DNA from: Roseicyclus sp.
GTDB taxonomy: Bacteria > Pseudomonadota > Alphaproteobacteria > Rhodobacterales > Rhodobacteraceae
Assembly: GCF_018402035.1 (NCBI RefSeq)
Contig: NZ_JAGYJN010000005.1
Span: 124,001-188,000, forward strand
Direction: 5' to 3'
DNA length: 64,000 bases
The translations under genes were made by a program, and so were the position numbers. Shown here piece after piece: positions 43,457 through 51,506 of the stretch. Each line of letters opens with the position of its first letter. Position 1 is the first letter of the stretch. The notes below the pieces were generated by a model. The model was not told where the DNA came from and made no database searches. It saw only the letters and a program-made list of their open reading frames with translations.

Positions 43457-45019
43457 ATGCGTATTTTGGCCAATATTTCTTTCACCGAAACAACGGTGAC
43501 ATGCATCCCCATCGCGCCCGCGCTTGCTTCCTATCGCGAGCAATTAGCCCTTAACGATGGCGCGCTTGAGTTTCGCTTGCGGCTTTTTGCGGCGCGGATA
43601 CGGGGCGATGCGCCATCGGTCAGTGTCGCGATTTCGGTCCCGCGCGCATGCGTGATGCAGGCCCAAACCGGCCCGCACCCTTTTGGCGATATCCCTGAGG
43701 GGGATTTGCATATCTTCACGTCCAATGGCGATGCAGCGGCCCTGCCCGTTGCCGTCGAACGCTGTGTTTGCGACGCGGTCGCGGCCTTTGCGCGTGCCTA
43801 TGGCATGGAACCCGTCGCGATCATCGTGCCGCAAGACGGGCCTTTCGCGGATATCACAATGCCCATTGGCACGGCCGTGCCCGATCACCAAGATCATGAG
43901 CAAGACGCACCGCCCAGCAGCCTCGCGACAAGCGCGCTGGCAATGCCCCCCGCCCTTCAACGCGAATTGCAAAAACGCCAACAACAAGAGGCCCGCAAAG
44001 CCGCGCGCGCGCAGAAAAGCTGGGCGCGAGACGCCCTTTTGAGTTTGTCGCCTTTTTCCCCGATCCCCGCCTTGCTCAGCGACCCGCAAGACGACAGCGC
44101 GCAGGACGCGACCAGCGCAGCGGTTTGCGTGGTGCCGATCACCCCGCCTGCACCGCAGGAAAATGCGCCCGCCCAGATTGCACCCACTCATCGCCAATCA
44201 TGGCCGCGGCGTAGGCGGGCGGCCATGATGCTTGGCACGGCAGCCTCTATCGCCGCGCTGCTTGGTGGCATGGTTTTCTGGCCCGCCACACAACAGGCCG
44301 CGACCGTGGCCATTTCACCCGAGGCAGCACAGATACCCGAGGCCAGCAGCACCACCTTGCCGGATATCGTGATGAGTTCGACCTCTTTGGCAGGCGAGAC
44401 TGCGCGCGCCACGGATAGGCCGACACCGCCTGTCACCCTAGATCGCGCACCGCAGCCGACGACCGCACCGCAGTTGCCCAGCCTTGATGCCTGGGACTTT
44501 GCGCCAGTGCGCATGGCCGGGATCGCGCAAGATGGCGGGCCACCGCGCTATGCGGCCACCTTTCCGATGGAGCCCGCGATATCACAGATCATGCCGCCGC
44601 GTATTCCGGGCCGGATCTTGAATAATCGGGGCAGCTTTGCAGCGTTTGAGCGCAACACCGCTACAAACCCGGCGCTGCCGCCTGCCGCACACTCGCCAAC
44701 AACGGCGCTTGGGCCACAAAGCACGCGGCGCCCAATCGCGCGCCCTGCCGCCTTTTTGTCAGGACGCAGCGCCCCATCACCGGCCGCGCCCCAAACCACG
44801 GCGGCGGCCGATCCACAAGGGCCGGTGCCCGGTTTACGCCTTGTGGCCATCGTCGAAACCGAAGGAGAGCGCCAAGCCATCGTGCAAATCGGCCCCAATC
44901 GTCGCGCTCGCGTTGTCGCGGGCTCGGCGACACAGAACTGGCAAGTCGTGGAAATCAAGGCCGACGGGCTCGTCTTGCGCGTGGACGGTCAGGCGCAACT
45001 GGTACCAATCGGCCTATGA
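43457..45019 (+). CDS. Orphan bitopic protein with PilP/GspC-like C-terminal domain
   Basis: 520 aa: a soluble N-terminal domain (about 1-150) of unknown type, a basic/proline-rich linker, one membrane helix (MLGTAASIAALLGGMVFW, about 256-276), a long alanine/proline-rich periplasmic stretch, and a compact C-terminal domain starting PVPGLRLVAIVETEGERQAI and ending VLRVDGQAQLVPIGL, the pattern of PilP/GspC HR domains, which link secretins and inner-membrane platforms. No secretion or pilus gene is near. The start is uncertain (ATG at 43457). It abuts the convergent CoA transferase gene stop to stop with no gap. Confidence 0.6.
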   Translation: MRILANISFTETTVTCIPIAPALASYREQLALNDGALEFRLRLFAARIRGDAPSVSVAISVPRACVMQAQTGPHPFGDIPEGDLHIFTSNGDAAALPVAVERCVCDAVAAFARAYGMEPVAIIVPQDGPFADITMPIGTAVPDHQDHEQDAPPSSLATSALAMPPALQRELQKRQQQEARKAARAQKSWARDALLSLSPFSPIPALLSDPQDDSAQDATSAAVCVVPITPPAPQENAPAQIAPTHRQSWPRRRRAAMMLGTAASIAALLGGMVFWPATQQAATVAISPEAAQIPEASSTTLPDIVMSSTSLAGETARATDRPTPPVTLDRAPQPTTAPQLPSLDAWDFAPVRMAGIAQDGGPPRYAATFPMEPAISQIMPPRIPGRILNNRGSFAAFERNTATNPALPPAAHSPTTALGPQSTRRPIARPAAFLSGRSAPSPAAPQTTAAADPQGPVPGLRLVAIVETEGERQAIVQIGPNRRARVVAGSATQNWQVVEIKADGLVLRVDGQAQLVPIGL

Positions 45020-46294
45020 TCACACAGCCGTTTCATCCTCGGGTGGGGCGGCGATCACACCTTTGGCCATAAGCGCGGCCAGATCCAGCGCTTTCCCGGC
45101 CAAAAGCCCGGTCAAAACCGCGATTGTGTCATGACCGAGCCGTGGCGCTGCGGTGGGCGGAATGGCGGGCGTCAACGATAGCTTGAGCGGCGAGGCGACA
45201 CCGGCCAGATGATGCCCATCAGGTGTGCGCGGTGCCGTGCGCATGCCGCGCGCCTGCACATGCGGGTCGGCAAAGACGCGGCCAATATCGTTGATCGGCC
45301 CTGCGGGCACCTTGGCACCGTTCAAGGCCGCGATCCACGCATCCAGACTACGCCCCGCGATCAACCGTTCCAGCTCTGGGATCAGCGTATCGCGGTGCCT
45401 GACCCGGGCGGGATTGGTCGCATAACGCGGATCAAGCGCCAATTCCGGGGCACCCGCCACGGCACAAAAGCGCGCGAATTGCCCGTCATTGCCGACAGCC
45501 AAGATGATATGCCCATCCGATGTCGGAAAGACTTGGTATGGCACGATGGTGGGATGGGCATTGCCCATCCGCACAGGGGGCGTGCCGGTGGCCAAGAAAT
45601 TCGTCGCCTGATTGGCCAGCGTTGCGACCTGCACATCCAACAGCGACATGTCGATATGTTGCCCCTGCCCCGTGGCATCGCGGTGGCGCAGCGCCGACAA
45701 AATCCCGATGACCGCGTAAAGCCCGGTCAACAGATCGGTCAGCGCAACCCCGGTTTTCATCGGCTCAGCGCCCGGCGTGCCATCGGCCTGGCCCGTCACG
45801 CTCATCATGCCGCCCATGCCTTGGACAAGGAAATCATACCCGGCCTGATCGGCATAGGGGCCGGTCTGGCCAAAACCAGTGATCGAGCAATACACAAGGT
45901 CGGGCTTGATCGCGCTCAGGCTTGCATAGTCGAGGCCATATTTGGCCAGACCGCCAACCTTGAAATTTTCGACCACGACATCGGCCTGTGCGGCCAGCGC
46001 GCGCACAAGGCGTTGCCCATCGGGATGGGCGATATCGACCGCGACCGATTTCTTGCCCCGATTGGCCGCATGGAAATAGGCCGCGCCATGATCGCGCCCG
46101 GCATCGTCGATCATGTTGGGTGGCCCCCAAGCGCGGGTATCGTCGCCCTCGCCGGGGCGTTCGATCTTGATTACCTCGGCCCCCATGTCGGCCAAGACCT
46201 GCGTCGCCCAAGGCCCGGCAAGGATACGGGTCAGATCAAGGATCCGCAGCCCGCTCAACGCTGCGCGCTGTGGTATTGTCGCTGCATCAGCCAT
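45020..46294 (-). CDS. Family III CoA transferase (CaiB/BaiF)
   Basis: 424 aa of the intertwined class III CoA transferase fold. N-terminal LRILDLTRILAGPWATQVLA, ADMGAEVIKIERPGEGDDTR and VVVENFKVGGLAKYGLDYAS, plus YDFLVQGMGGMMSVTGQ, are typical; the catalytic Asp is expected in the segment GMGGMMSVTGQ-GLYAVI region (TGVALTDLLTG) by family homology. It would move CoA between organic acids; the donor and acceptor are unknown. The start at 46294 follows AAGGGG; a GTG six bases earlier is in frame. It is the last gene before the island. Confidence 0.85.
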   Translation of the reverse strand: MADAATIPQRAALSGLRILDLTRILAGPWATQVLADMGAEVIKIERPGEGDDTRAWGPPNMIDDAGRDHGAAYFHAANRGKKSVAVDIAHPDGQRLVRALAAQADVVVENFKVGGLAKYGLDYASLSAIKPDLVYCSITGFGQTGPYADQAGYDFLVQGMGGMMSVTGQADGTPGAEPMKTGVALTDLLTGLYAVIGILSALRHRDATGQGQHIDMSLLDVQVATLANQATNFLATGTPPVRMGNAHPTIVPYQVFPTSDGHIILAVGNDGQFARFCAVAGAPELALDPRYATNPARVRHRDTLIPELERLIAGRSLDAWIAALNGAKVPAGPINDIGRVFADPHVQARGMRTAPRTPDGHHLAGVASPLKLSLTPAIPPTAAPRLGHDTIAVLTGLLAGKALDLAALMAKGVIAAPPEDETAV

Positions 46295-46402
46295 GCCCAC
46301 CCCTTCATCTCGCCCAACCCATCGGCGCGACGCTATCGGGTGGCGAGATCAAGGTAAAGCAGGCGACAGATGTCGCGCACAGGTCAGGATCAATGAGGGG
46401 GA

Positions 46403-46447
46403 TGGTAGCGGAGGAGGGACTCGAACCCCCGACACGCGGATTATGAT
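46403..46447 (-). repeat. Attachment-site copy of the tRNA-Met 3' half (left end of island)
   Basis: Forty-five bases identical to 50568-50612, in the same orientation. They comprise the tRNA from the anticodon loop to the CCA end. After this the sequence departs from tRNA. Only the 3' half is here, so it is not a working tRNA; it is the expected scar of site-specific integration into the 3' end of a tRNA gene. Confidence 0.9.
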
Positions 46448-46650
46448 ATCGTGTTTGAAAAAGTTCAGCTGTCAACCGTACGCCGTGACAATCAAACAAT
46501 GGAGATCTTTTTCGGCCACAGGTACCCTGCTATGGTGCGAGAGCTAACGATCGCAGTAAGCTGCCAAACACTTATGGCGAAAAATTGCGCACAACCACCA
46601 AATGAGCAAGTAATAAAATAACGCATCTTTAATAACTTACAGGGTAAAAG

Positions 46651-47232
46651 ATGAGCTCACAGCTTACAGGGCATTTAATCAACATATCGTTCGTAACGAT
46701 AGGTTATATATTGTCTATGATTTTAGTGCAAGCGGTAATTGTTCCAGCGCAACAACTATATTTACCTGCCATCACAACCTTCGCCGCCCTTATCTTTCCG
46801 CTTCATGGGGTAAGAGTAATTTCGGCATGGCTGTTTGGGGGATGGTCAGTACTTTATCTTTTTGTTGCAAACTGCATTATGCATATAGTTCTTACGCCAA
46901 ATGCTGAATTTACATTAAATTCATTTTATGCTTGGTGCTTAGTTAGCAGCGTCGCGTGGCTTACTTTTGAAATTTTGCGGATAAGTGGCTTTAACTTATA
47001 TGAAAAGAATCAAAAGATTTCGGCAATGACCTGGCGTCATCTTATGTTGATTGCGTTTTTATCTTCAATTATTAATTCATTGGGACATAATATTATTTTT
47101 GCAAGAGAGATATTGCCTGAAAATAGTTTCGGCACAATCCTAGCCTTCATGATTGGAGACACGTTAGGAACGTTCTTGTGTTTCTTTGGTCTCATGCTCG
47201 TACTGCGTATGTTACGAAGACTTGAATATTAG
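46651..47232 (+). CDS. Integral membrane protein, MASE1-like
   Basis: 193 aa with about five or six helices (ISFVTIGYILSMILVQAVIV; LPAITTFAALIFPLHGVRVI; FLSSIINSLGHNIIFA; TILAFMIGDTLGTFLCFFGL with MLVLRML). The layout resembles MASE1-type sensor membrane domains, but no output domain follows. Its function is unknown. AGGGTAAAAG precedes the ATG. The last 21 bp overlap the convergent regulator gene. Confidence 0.6.
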   Translation: MSSQLTGHLINISFVTIGYILSMILVQAVIVPAQQLYLPAITTFAALIFPLHGVRVISAWLFGGWSVLYLFVANCIMHIVLTPNAEFTLNSFYAWCLVSSVAWLTFEILRISGFNLYEKNQKISAMTWRHLMLIAFLSSIINSLGHNIIFAREILPENSFGTILAFMIGDTLGTFLCFFGLMLVLRMLRRLEY

Positions 47233-47508
47233 TCTATAGAGACCGCGTTCACGCCCAATCTGTTTTTCAACAAAGTGCTTTTCTCGCAATGATCGTAATG
47301 CACGGAAAAACGTGCCGTGTGACATCCCTTGTACAAGGGGATGACAACGCAACTGATCGCTTTCAAACGCATTATTAGAGTCTTGAATGTCAATAATTGC
47401 CGCGAGCACGTCTCGTTCTTCTTGCTTTAAAGAATCGATACCTAAATCAGCCTCCATCATTACGAGAAGCTTCTTCAACTTCAGAAACGCCTGGAAATTT
47501 GATGACAT
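47212..47508 (-). CDS. Small winged-helix DNA-binding protein
   Basis: 98 aa, with a helical start (FQAFLKLKKLLVMMEADLGI) and a wHTH pattern: LKQEERDVLAAIIDI, SHGTFFRALRSLREKHFVEK, RERGLYRLIF. It looks like a MarR-type regulator without dimer helices. It is convergent with and overlaps the membrane-protein gene by 21 bp, so it may regulate the enzyme genes that lie in the other direction; not shown. Confidence 0.6.
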   Translation of the reverse strand: MSSNFQAFLKLKKLLVMMEADLGIDSLKQEERDVLAAIIDIQDSNNAFESDQLRCHPLVQGMSHGTFFRALRSLREKHFVEKQIGRERGLYRLIFKSS

Positions 47509-47685
47509 AGAAGCCTCTGGCCCACCGGTCGCAGGTTAGCGAAGCTATCAGTCAGGATCAATGGATAGTTCTAAGCATCCTCGACTTGACTCTTGACTGA
47601 AGTACCAATTTGGCACAAATTGTTACCAAGCTGGTACTTATGAGCTCGAATCAGAGACGAATACAACTGCCCTGGAGGGTTCAGA

Positions 47686-48651
47686 ATGCGATTGTTTACA
47701 ACTATCTTCCTCATCTGCGTCGGCCTTTCCTCAGCGGCAAATGCTCGCCTCGTCACAACGCAAAGTGAGGGCGCCATATGCAATGATGGAAAGCAGGCCA
47801 CATTTATTGTCTCTGAAGCACAATCAGAGGATTGGTTAGTGTACTTTGAAGGAGGCGGGGTAGCCACTTCACCGGACTCCTACAGAAACCGCGACAGCAG
47901 ATGGAAAACACCTCAACGTGACGGGAGTTATGGGCTTAGCATACCCCTAGTACATGACTTTAAGCAGAAAGGCTTTAATGTCGTAGTAATTCCTTACTGC
48001 TCGAGCGATCTCTTTCAGGGTGCCCATACTAATATTGTCGACGGAAAAGAGGTATTTTTTCACGGCAGAAAAATTGTTGAAGATGTCTTTGCACAATTAA
48101 ATGCTGAATTCACATCGTCAGATACCTTGGTGTTTGCTGGCCATTCTGCTGGCGCTATAGCACTTGGATTTAATTCAGATTTGATAAGTAGGTACTCAAC
48201 TTCGAAAGTCATCGTCGATAGCTTCTGGCTGGATACTGAGTCAAGGAGAGAGCGTGAACGGTGGACGACGGGTCCTTGGGTCGAGATAAACAAATTTGTA
48301 TACGGCAATATGCCAGCGCATTGTACGGGGCACTGGTCGAGATGCTTCCCTCAGCGCACCAAATTCCAATCAATGAATATTTCCGAAGTTTTCCCCATCT
48401 GGAATATCGGAGATCCCTATATCCGTGGCGATACAAACGCGGTAAAGAGAAGTATCGTAAGTGACATAGAGCACTATGGCGCAGGCTTCTCAATCGATGC
48501 AGCTGCACTTAAAGTTGAAGGGTTTGAGAGATGGGGTCATGTCGTGGTTGCCAACCAACACTACACACAAGAATTCGATGGAATCACTATAAAAATGCTT
48601 ATTGAAAATTGGTTGTCCGGAAGCGGCACATCACATTTTATCAAGCATTAA
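47686..48651 (+). CDS. Secreted pectin-acetylesterase-like hydrolase
   Basis: 321 aa with a signal peptide (MRLFTTIFLICVGLSSAANA). The PAE/Notum family pattern is seen: WLVYFEGGGVATSPDSYRNRD-type glycine-rich loop, IPYCSSDLFQG, and the nucleophile Ser154 in VFAGHSAGAIALGF. The catalytic His probably lies in GHWSRCFPQR or RWGHVVVANQ. Members remove acetyl groups from pectin or acyl groups from proteins; the substrate is unknown. GGAGGG-like sequence precedes the start. It is followed by the FG-GAP gene after 21 bp. Confidence 0.8.
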   Translation: MRLFTTIFLICVGLSSAANARLVTTQSEGAICNDGKQATFIVSEAQSEDWLVYFEGGGVATSPDSYRNRDSRWKTPQRDGSYGLSIPLVHDFKQKGFNVVVIPYCSSDLFQGAHTNIVDGKEVFFHGRKIVEDVFAQLNAEFTSSDTLVFAGHSAGAIALGFNSDLISRYSTSKVIVDSFWLDTESRRERERWTTGPWVEINKFVYGNMPAHCTGHWSRCFPQRTKFQSMNISEVFPIWNIGDPYIRGDTNAVKRSIVSDIEHYGAGFSIDAAALKVEGFERWGHVVVANQHYTQEFDGITIKMLIENWLSGSGTSHFIKH

Positions 48652-48672
48652 ACGAATAACGGATTAATAGCA

Positions 48673-50121
48673 ATGAGAGGCTTGCCCCTAAATATTTTGG
48701 CAGCATCATCTTCAATCCTATTACTTTCGGGTTGCCAGACAACGTCAGCGAATGCGCCTACTACAGATGGTCCGCCCATAGAAGCGCAGTCAGCTATTCC
48801 AGATGGGGAAGCGTTACAACGCTATATGGTCGGCGAAAGTGCCAGAGAATTTATCAGTGTCAGGAGTCCAGTTATTGAGGAAAATTACTGGTATGGGGCA
48901 CGACAGTTAGTCGGGGATTTCAACAGTGACGGGTACGCAGATTACCTTCTTACAGGAGTTTCTAGGTCTCGCCAACACAATCCAGATGGTCCGCATCTGC
49001 ATAAGCCTATTCTATTATTCGGAACCGCTCAAAGGGGACGTTTCGAAGATCGTTCAGAACTACTGCTGAATCCTGATGGTAATCAAATCGGTATTATAAA
49101 CAAGCCACTGATAGCAGACTTCAATGGTGATGGGGTTCCAGATTTTTTCCTCCCTGATACGTCTTGGGGGCACGGTGCTGACACGAAAAACATTGTGTAT
49201 CCGTCTTATTATCTTTCACAGGAAGACGGTACTTGGATTGATTTGGGCCTCAGAATACGAAGGGTAACAAGCGAGTTTGGGCATGGTGGCGCTGTGGGTG
49301 ATATCGATAATGATGGTGATACTGACGTTGTTCAAACTGGCAGAGGTGACAAAGTTATTTGCTTTATAAACGATGGCAGAGGTAACCTAGCACAACGAAC
49401 TTGTGGTAACGGCAAACTCCAACATTCTATTGCACTTGGTGATTGGGATGGCGATGGCGATCTAGATATGATGACGACATGGGACACAATGTTTGAATCA
49501 CAGCCTCCAGACCAAGGGCATGCTCCTAGGAACATGCGGGGTGAGTGGTTGTGGTATAATGACGGGCGTGGCAATTTTACTCCCAGAACACGAATTCCTG
49601 ACCTTGGAAACTGTTGGAACAATCATCCATATCTATGGTCATACGACATTGATAACGATGGCGACCATGACGTGATAGCTACAGTAACGCAGACAAATTA
49701 TGCATATGCTGCCTTCCGAATACTAGAGAACCAGAATGGAAATTTCACTTCACATTTCTATCCGATCCTCGAAGAGAAGCATTTGACTGCGAATATGACA
49801 AACGGATGGCAATTTGCTCGCGACTTTGAAGTAGGCGATGACTGTCGTTTGTACGTTAATGGCGAGTTTGATAAATGGCTAGAGGGACACATTCTCAATG
49901 GTCATACAACGATGATTAGATATACCGATGTCGATAAAGATGGCCACCGCGACATTGTAATCATGAGTGATGACTGGAGTCAGCCAAATGATGACCGAAC
50001 CATGGGATCATACCTTAAAGGAAATGGTCGGGCGGATGGATTTCGCCTAGTGACAAGAACAAGTGATGATCCACTAGGCAACCCCGTTCGGTTTTATGGC
50101 GCCACAAGGATTGCTCGTTAG
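48673..50121 (+). CDS. FG-GAP/VCBS repeat lipoprotein
   Basis: 482 aa with a lipoprotein signal (SILLLSGCQTT; acyl Cys about residue 21). At least six calcium-loop repeats of the DxDxDG type are seen: DFNSDGYADYLLTG, DFNGDGVPDFFLPD, DIDNDGDTDVVQTG, DWDGDGDLDMMTT, DIDNDGDHDVIATV and DVDKDGHRDIVIMS. They should form a beta-propeller exposed at the outer membrane or in the periplasm. It follows the esterase gene, so the two may act together on a polysaccharide or surface ligand. Confidence 0.85.
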   Translation: MRGLPLNILAASSSILLLSGCQTTSANAPTTDGPPIEAQSAIPDGEALQRYMVGESAREFISVRSPVIEENYWYGARQLVGDFNSDGYADYLLTGVSRSRQHNPDGPHLHKPILLFGTAQRGRFEDRSELLLNPDGNQIGIINKPLIADFNGDGVPDFFLPDTSWGHGADTKNIVYPSYYLSQEDGTWIDLGLRIRRVTSEFGHGGAVGDIDNDGDTDVVQTGRGDKVICFINDGRGNLAQRTCGNGKLQHSIALGDWDGDGDLDMMTTWDTMFESQPPDQGHAPRNMRGEWLWYNDGRGNFTPRTRIPDLGNCWNNHPYLWSYDIDNDGDHDVIATVTQTNYAYAAFRILENQNGNFTSHFYPILEEKHLTANMTNGWQFARDFEVGDDCRLYVNGEFDKWLEGHILNGHTTMIRYTDVDKDGHRDIVIMSDDWSQPNDDRTMGSYLKGNGRADGFRLVTRTSDDPLGNPVRFYGATRIAR

Positions 50122-50567
50122 GAATACTTTCACTGATTTTTAGCTTATCTAATTCGACTATAATATAAACGAAGAAATTTGAATCTTTTGAATTGCGTCC
50201 ATAATTTCAAGGTGTTTTGGCAATACACGTCTTTTGTTCTTTCAGACTCGTTTTCAACAAGAGGGAAGTTTCTGGATAGAAGTTTAGAAACGGTCAGGGG
50301 TTTGAACTCAAAACTTCCCGATTATGAGTAGCGCTATAAAAACATTCAGACAATCAACACCCAGTACCCATCACTATCTCACCTTATTTGTCGCGCCCAA
50401 AACGCTGTCAACAAACTGTCCGGCACACACTGTTCCAAACACAGTGTTCACCACAGTGATTCTCCCCAAAATCCCGCCCCACAGCAGCAAAAAAACTGTG
50501 CTACCGGTGTGCTACGCAGAAACTGCGTCAACCGAAAACCTAGTTGATTGATTTTATTGGGAAACTT
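50122..50567. other. Gene-free right arm of the island with a degenerate tRNA-like fragment
   Basis: No gene is supported in these 446 bp. At about 50290-50335, GGGGTTTGAACTC followed by CCCGATTATGAG resembles, on the minus strand, a T-arm and CAU anticodon loop of a degenerated tRNA 3' half, similar in kind to the island's attachment sites but much more diverged. It could be an old site or a decayed tRNA. The short frame at 50324 has no support. Confidence 0.35.
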
Positions 50568-50644
50568 TGGTAGCGGAGGAGGGACTCGAACCCCCGACAC
50601 GCGGATTATGATTCCGCTGCTCTAACCAACTGAGCTACTCCGCC
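50568..50644 (-). tRNA. tRNA-Met(CAU), elongator type
   Basis: 77 nt on the minus strand with CCA encoded. A 7-bp acceptor (GGCGGAG; first pair G-U), U8-A9, D-arm GCTC/GAGC, anticodon stem GCGGA/TCCGC with loop ATCATAA (anticodon CAU) and T-arm GGGGG-TTCGAGT-CCCTC all fold. It reads as elongator Met; a tRNA-Ile with modified CAU cannot be excluded. Its 3' half is the island's right attachment site. Confidence 0.93.
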
Positions 50645-50909
50645 GTAAGCGCGCTGGAGGTATGATAAGCATCCCGCCCCGTCAACAACAAAAACCCGCG
50701 GGCGGGCGCAACAGGGCGCGCTGCATGGACTGGGCGCATCGCGGCGCTGCTCCTGCACTGACCAACCACGCCACGCATGCCCAATGGCACTGGCCACAAC
50801 CGGGCTAATCCCGCGCATTGCGGCCATCATATGCGGCCCTTCGCGGTCAGGTAATCATGCCCTTGCTGATGCGCCTCTCCGTGGCATCGCGTGCAAGATC
50901 ATCGGCATC

Positions 50910-51389
50910 TCACAGCGGCAGCGCCGTTGTTTTGAACACGGTCTTGAGGGCAAAGCTTGACTGCATCTGCGCAATCCCCGGAAGCCGCGCCAAATACTGG
51001 CGATGGATGCGGGCGAAATCCTCGCTATCGCGGGCAACGACCTTGAGCAGGTAATCGGCCGTGCCCGCCATCAGGTGGCACTCCAGCACATCGGGCACAC
51101 GCGCCACGGCCTTCTCAAAGGCATCCAACACCTCATCAGCCTGTCCCGAGAGCCGGATTTCCACAAAGACCGTGGTCACCCGTGCCACCGCCCGCGGGTT
51201 CAAAAGCGCGACATAGTCACGGATCACACCCGCCTGTTCCAGCCGCTGCACGCGCCGATGACAGGCCGAGGGCGAGAGATGCACCCGCTCACTCAACTCG
51301 CCGTTGGTCATGCGGCCATTGCGCTGCAAGGCCCGCAAGATCGCAAGATCCATCTCGTCTAGCGCATCATTATCGCGATTATTTTGCAT
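50910..51389 (-). CDS. Lrp/AsnC-family regulator
   Basis: 159 aa with the N-terminal HTH (MDLAILRALQRNGRMTNGEL, HLSPSACHRRVQRLEQAGVI) and the C-terminal RAM ligand domain (LECHLMAGTADYLLKVVARD). It is divergent from ald with 117 bp between starts, which makes it a probable alanine-responsive activator of ald, like AldR. The intergenic TTGTTGTGAATAC stretch may be a binding site. Confidence 0.9.
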   Translation of the reverse strand: MQNNRDNDALDEMDLAILRALQRNGRMTNGELSERVHLSPSACHRRVQRLEQAGVIRDYVALLNPRAVARVTTVFVEIRLSGQADEVLDAFEKAVARVPDVLECHLMAGTADYLLKVVARDSEDFARIHRQYLARLPGIAQMQSSFALKTVFKTTALPL

Positions 51390-51506
51390 GATTTAGACGG
51401 TTACTCAGGAAATTGTTGTGAATACTATGCGTTATTCAGGCAAAAGATCAAAGCAATTCCATCAGCGCTGGCGCATCATCTGGGCAAGGATGCAAAGGAG
51501 CTTTCC

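Larger units (their letters stand above)
46403..50567. mobile_element. Genomic island inserted at tRNA-Met(CAU), without integrase
   Basis: The 4.2 kb between the 45-bp direct repeats is distinctly AT-rich compared with flanking genes. The intact tRNA lies at the right end, its 3' end facing the island, the usual geometry. Four genes are supported: a membrane protein, a winged-helix regulator, a pectin-acetylesterase-like enzyme and an FG-GAP lipoprotein. I found no integrase, excisionase or relaxase, so it may depend on an integrase elsewhere or be a decayed remnant. Confidence 0.78.

Noticed and set aside
46305..46499. 64-aa reading frame with NPRVGGSSPSSAT.
   Set aside because: It is the translated tRNA-half repeat, not a gene.
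50606..50830. 74-aa reading frame ending GGVAQLVRAAES on the minus strand.
   Set aside because: It is the translated 5' half of tRNA-Met and its flank, a known spurious pattern.
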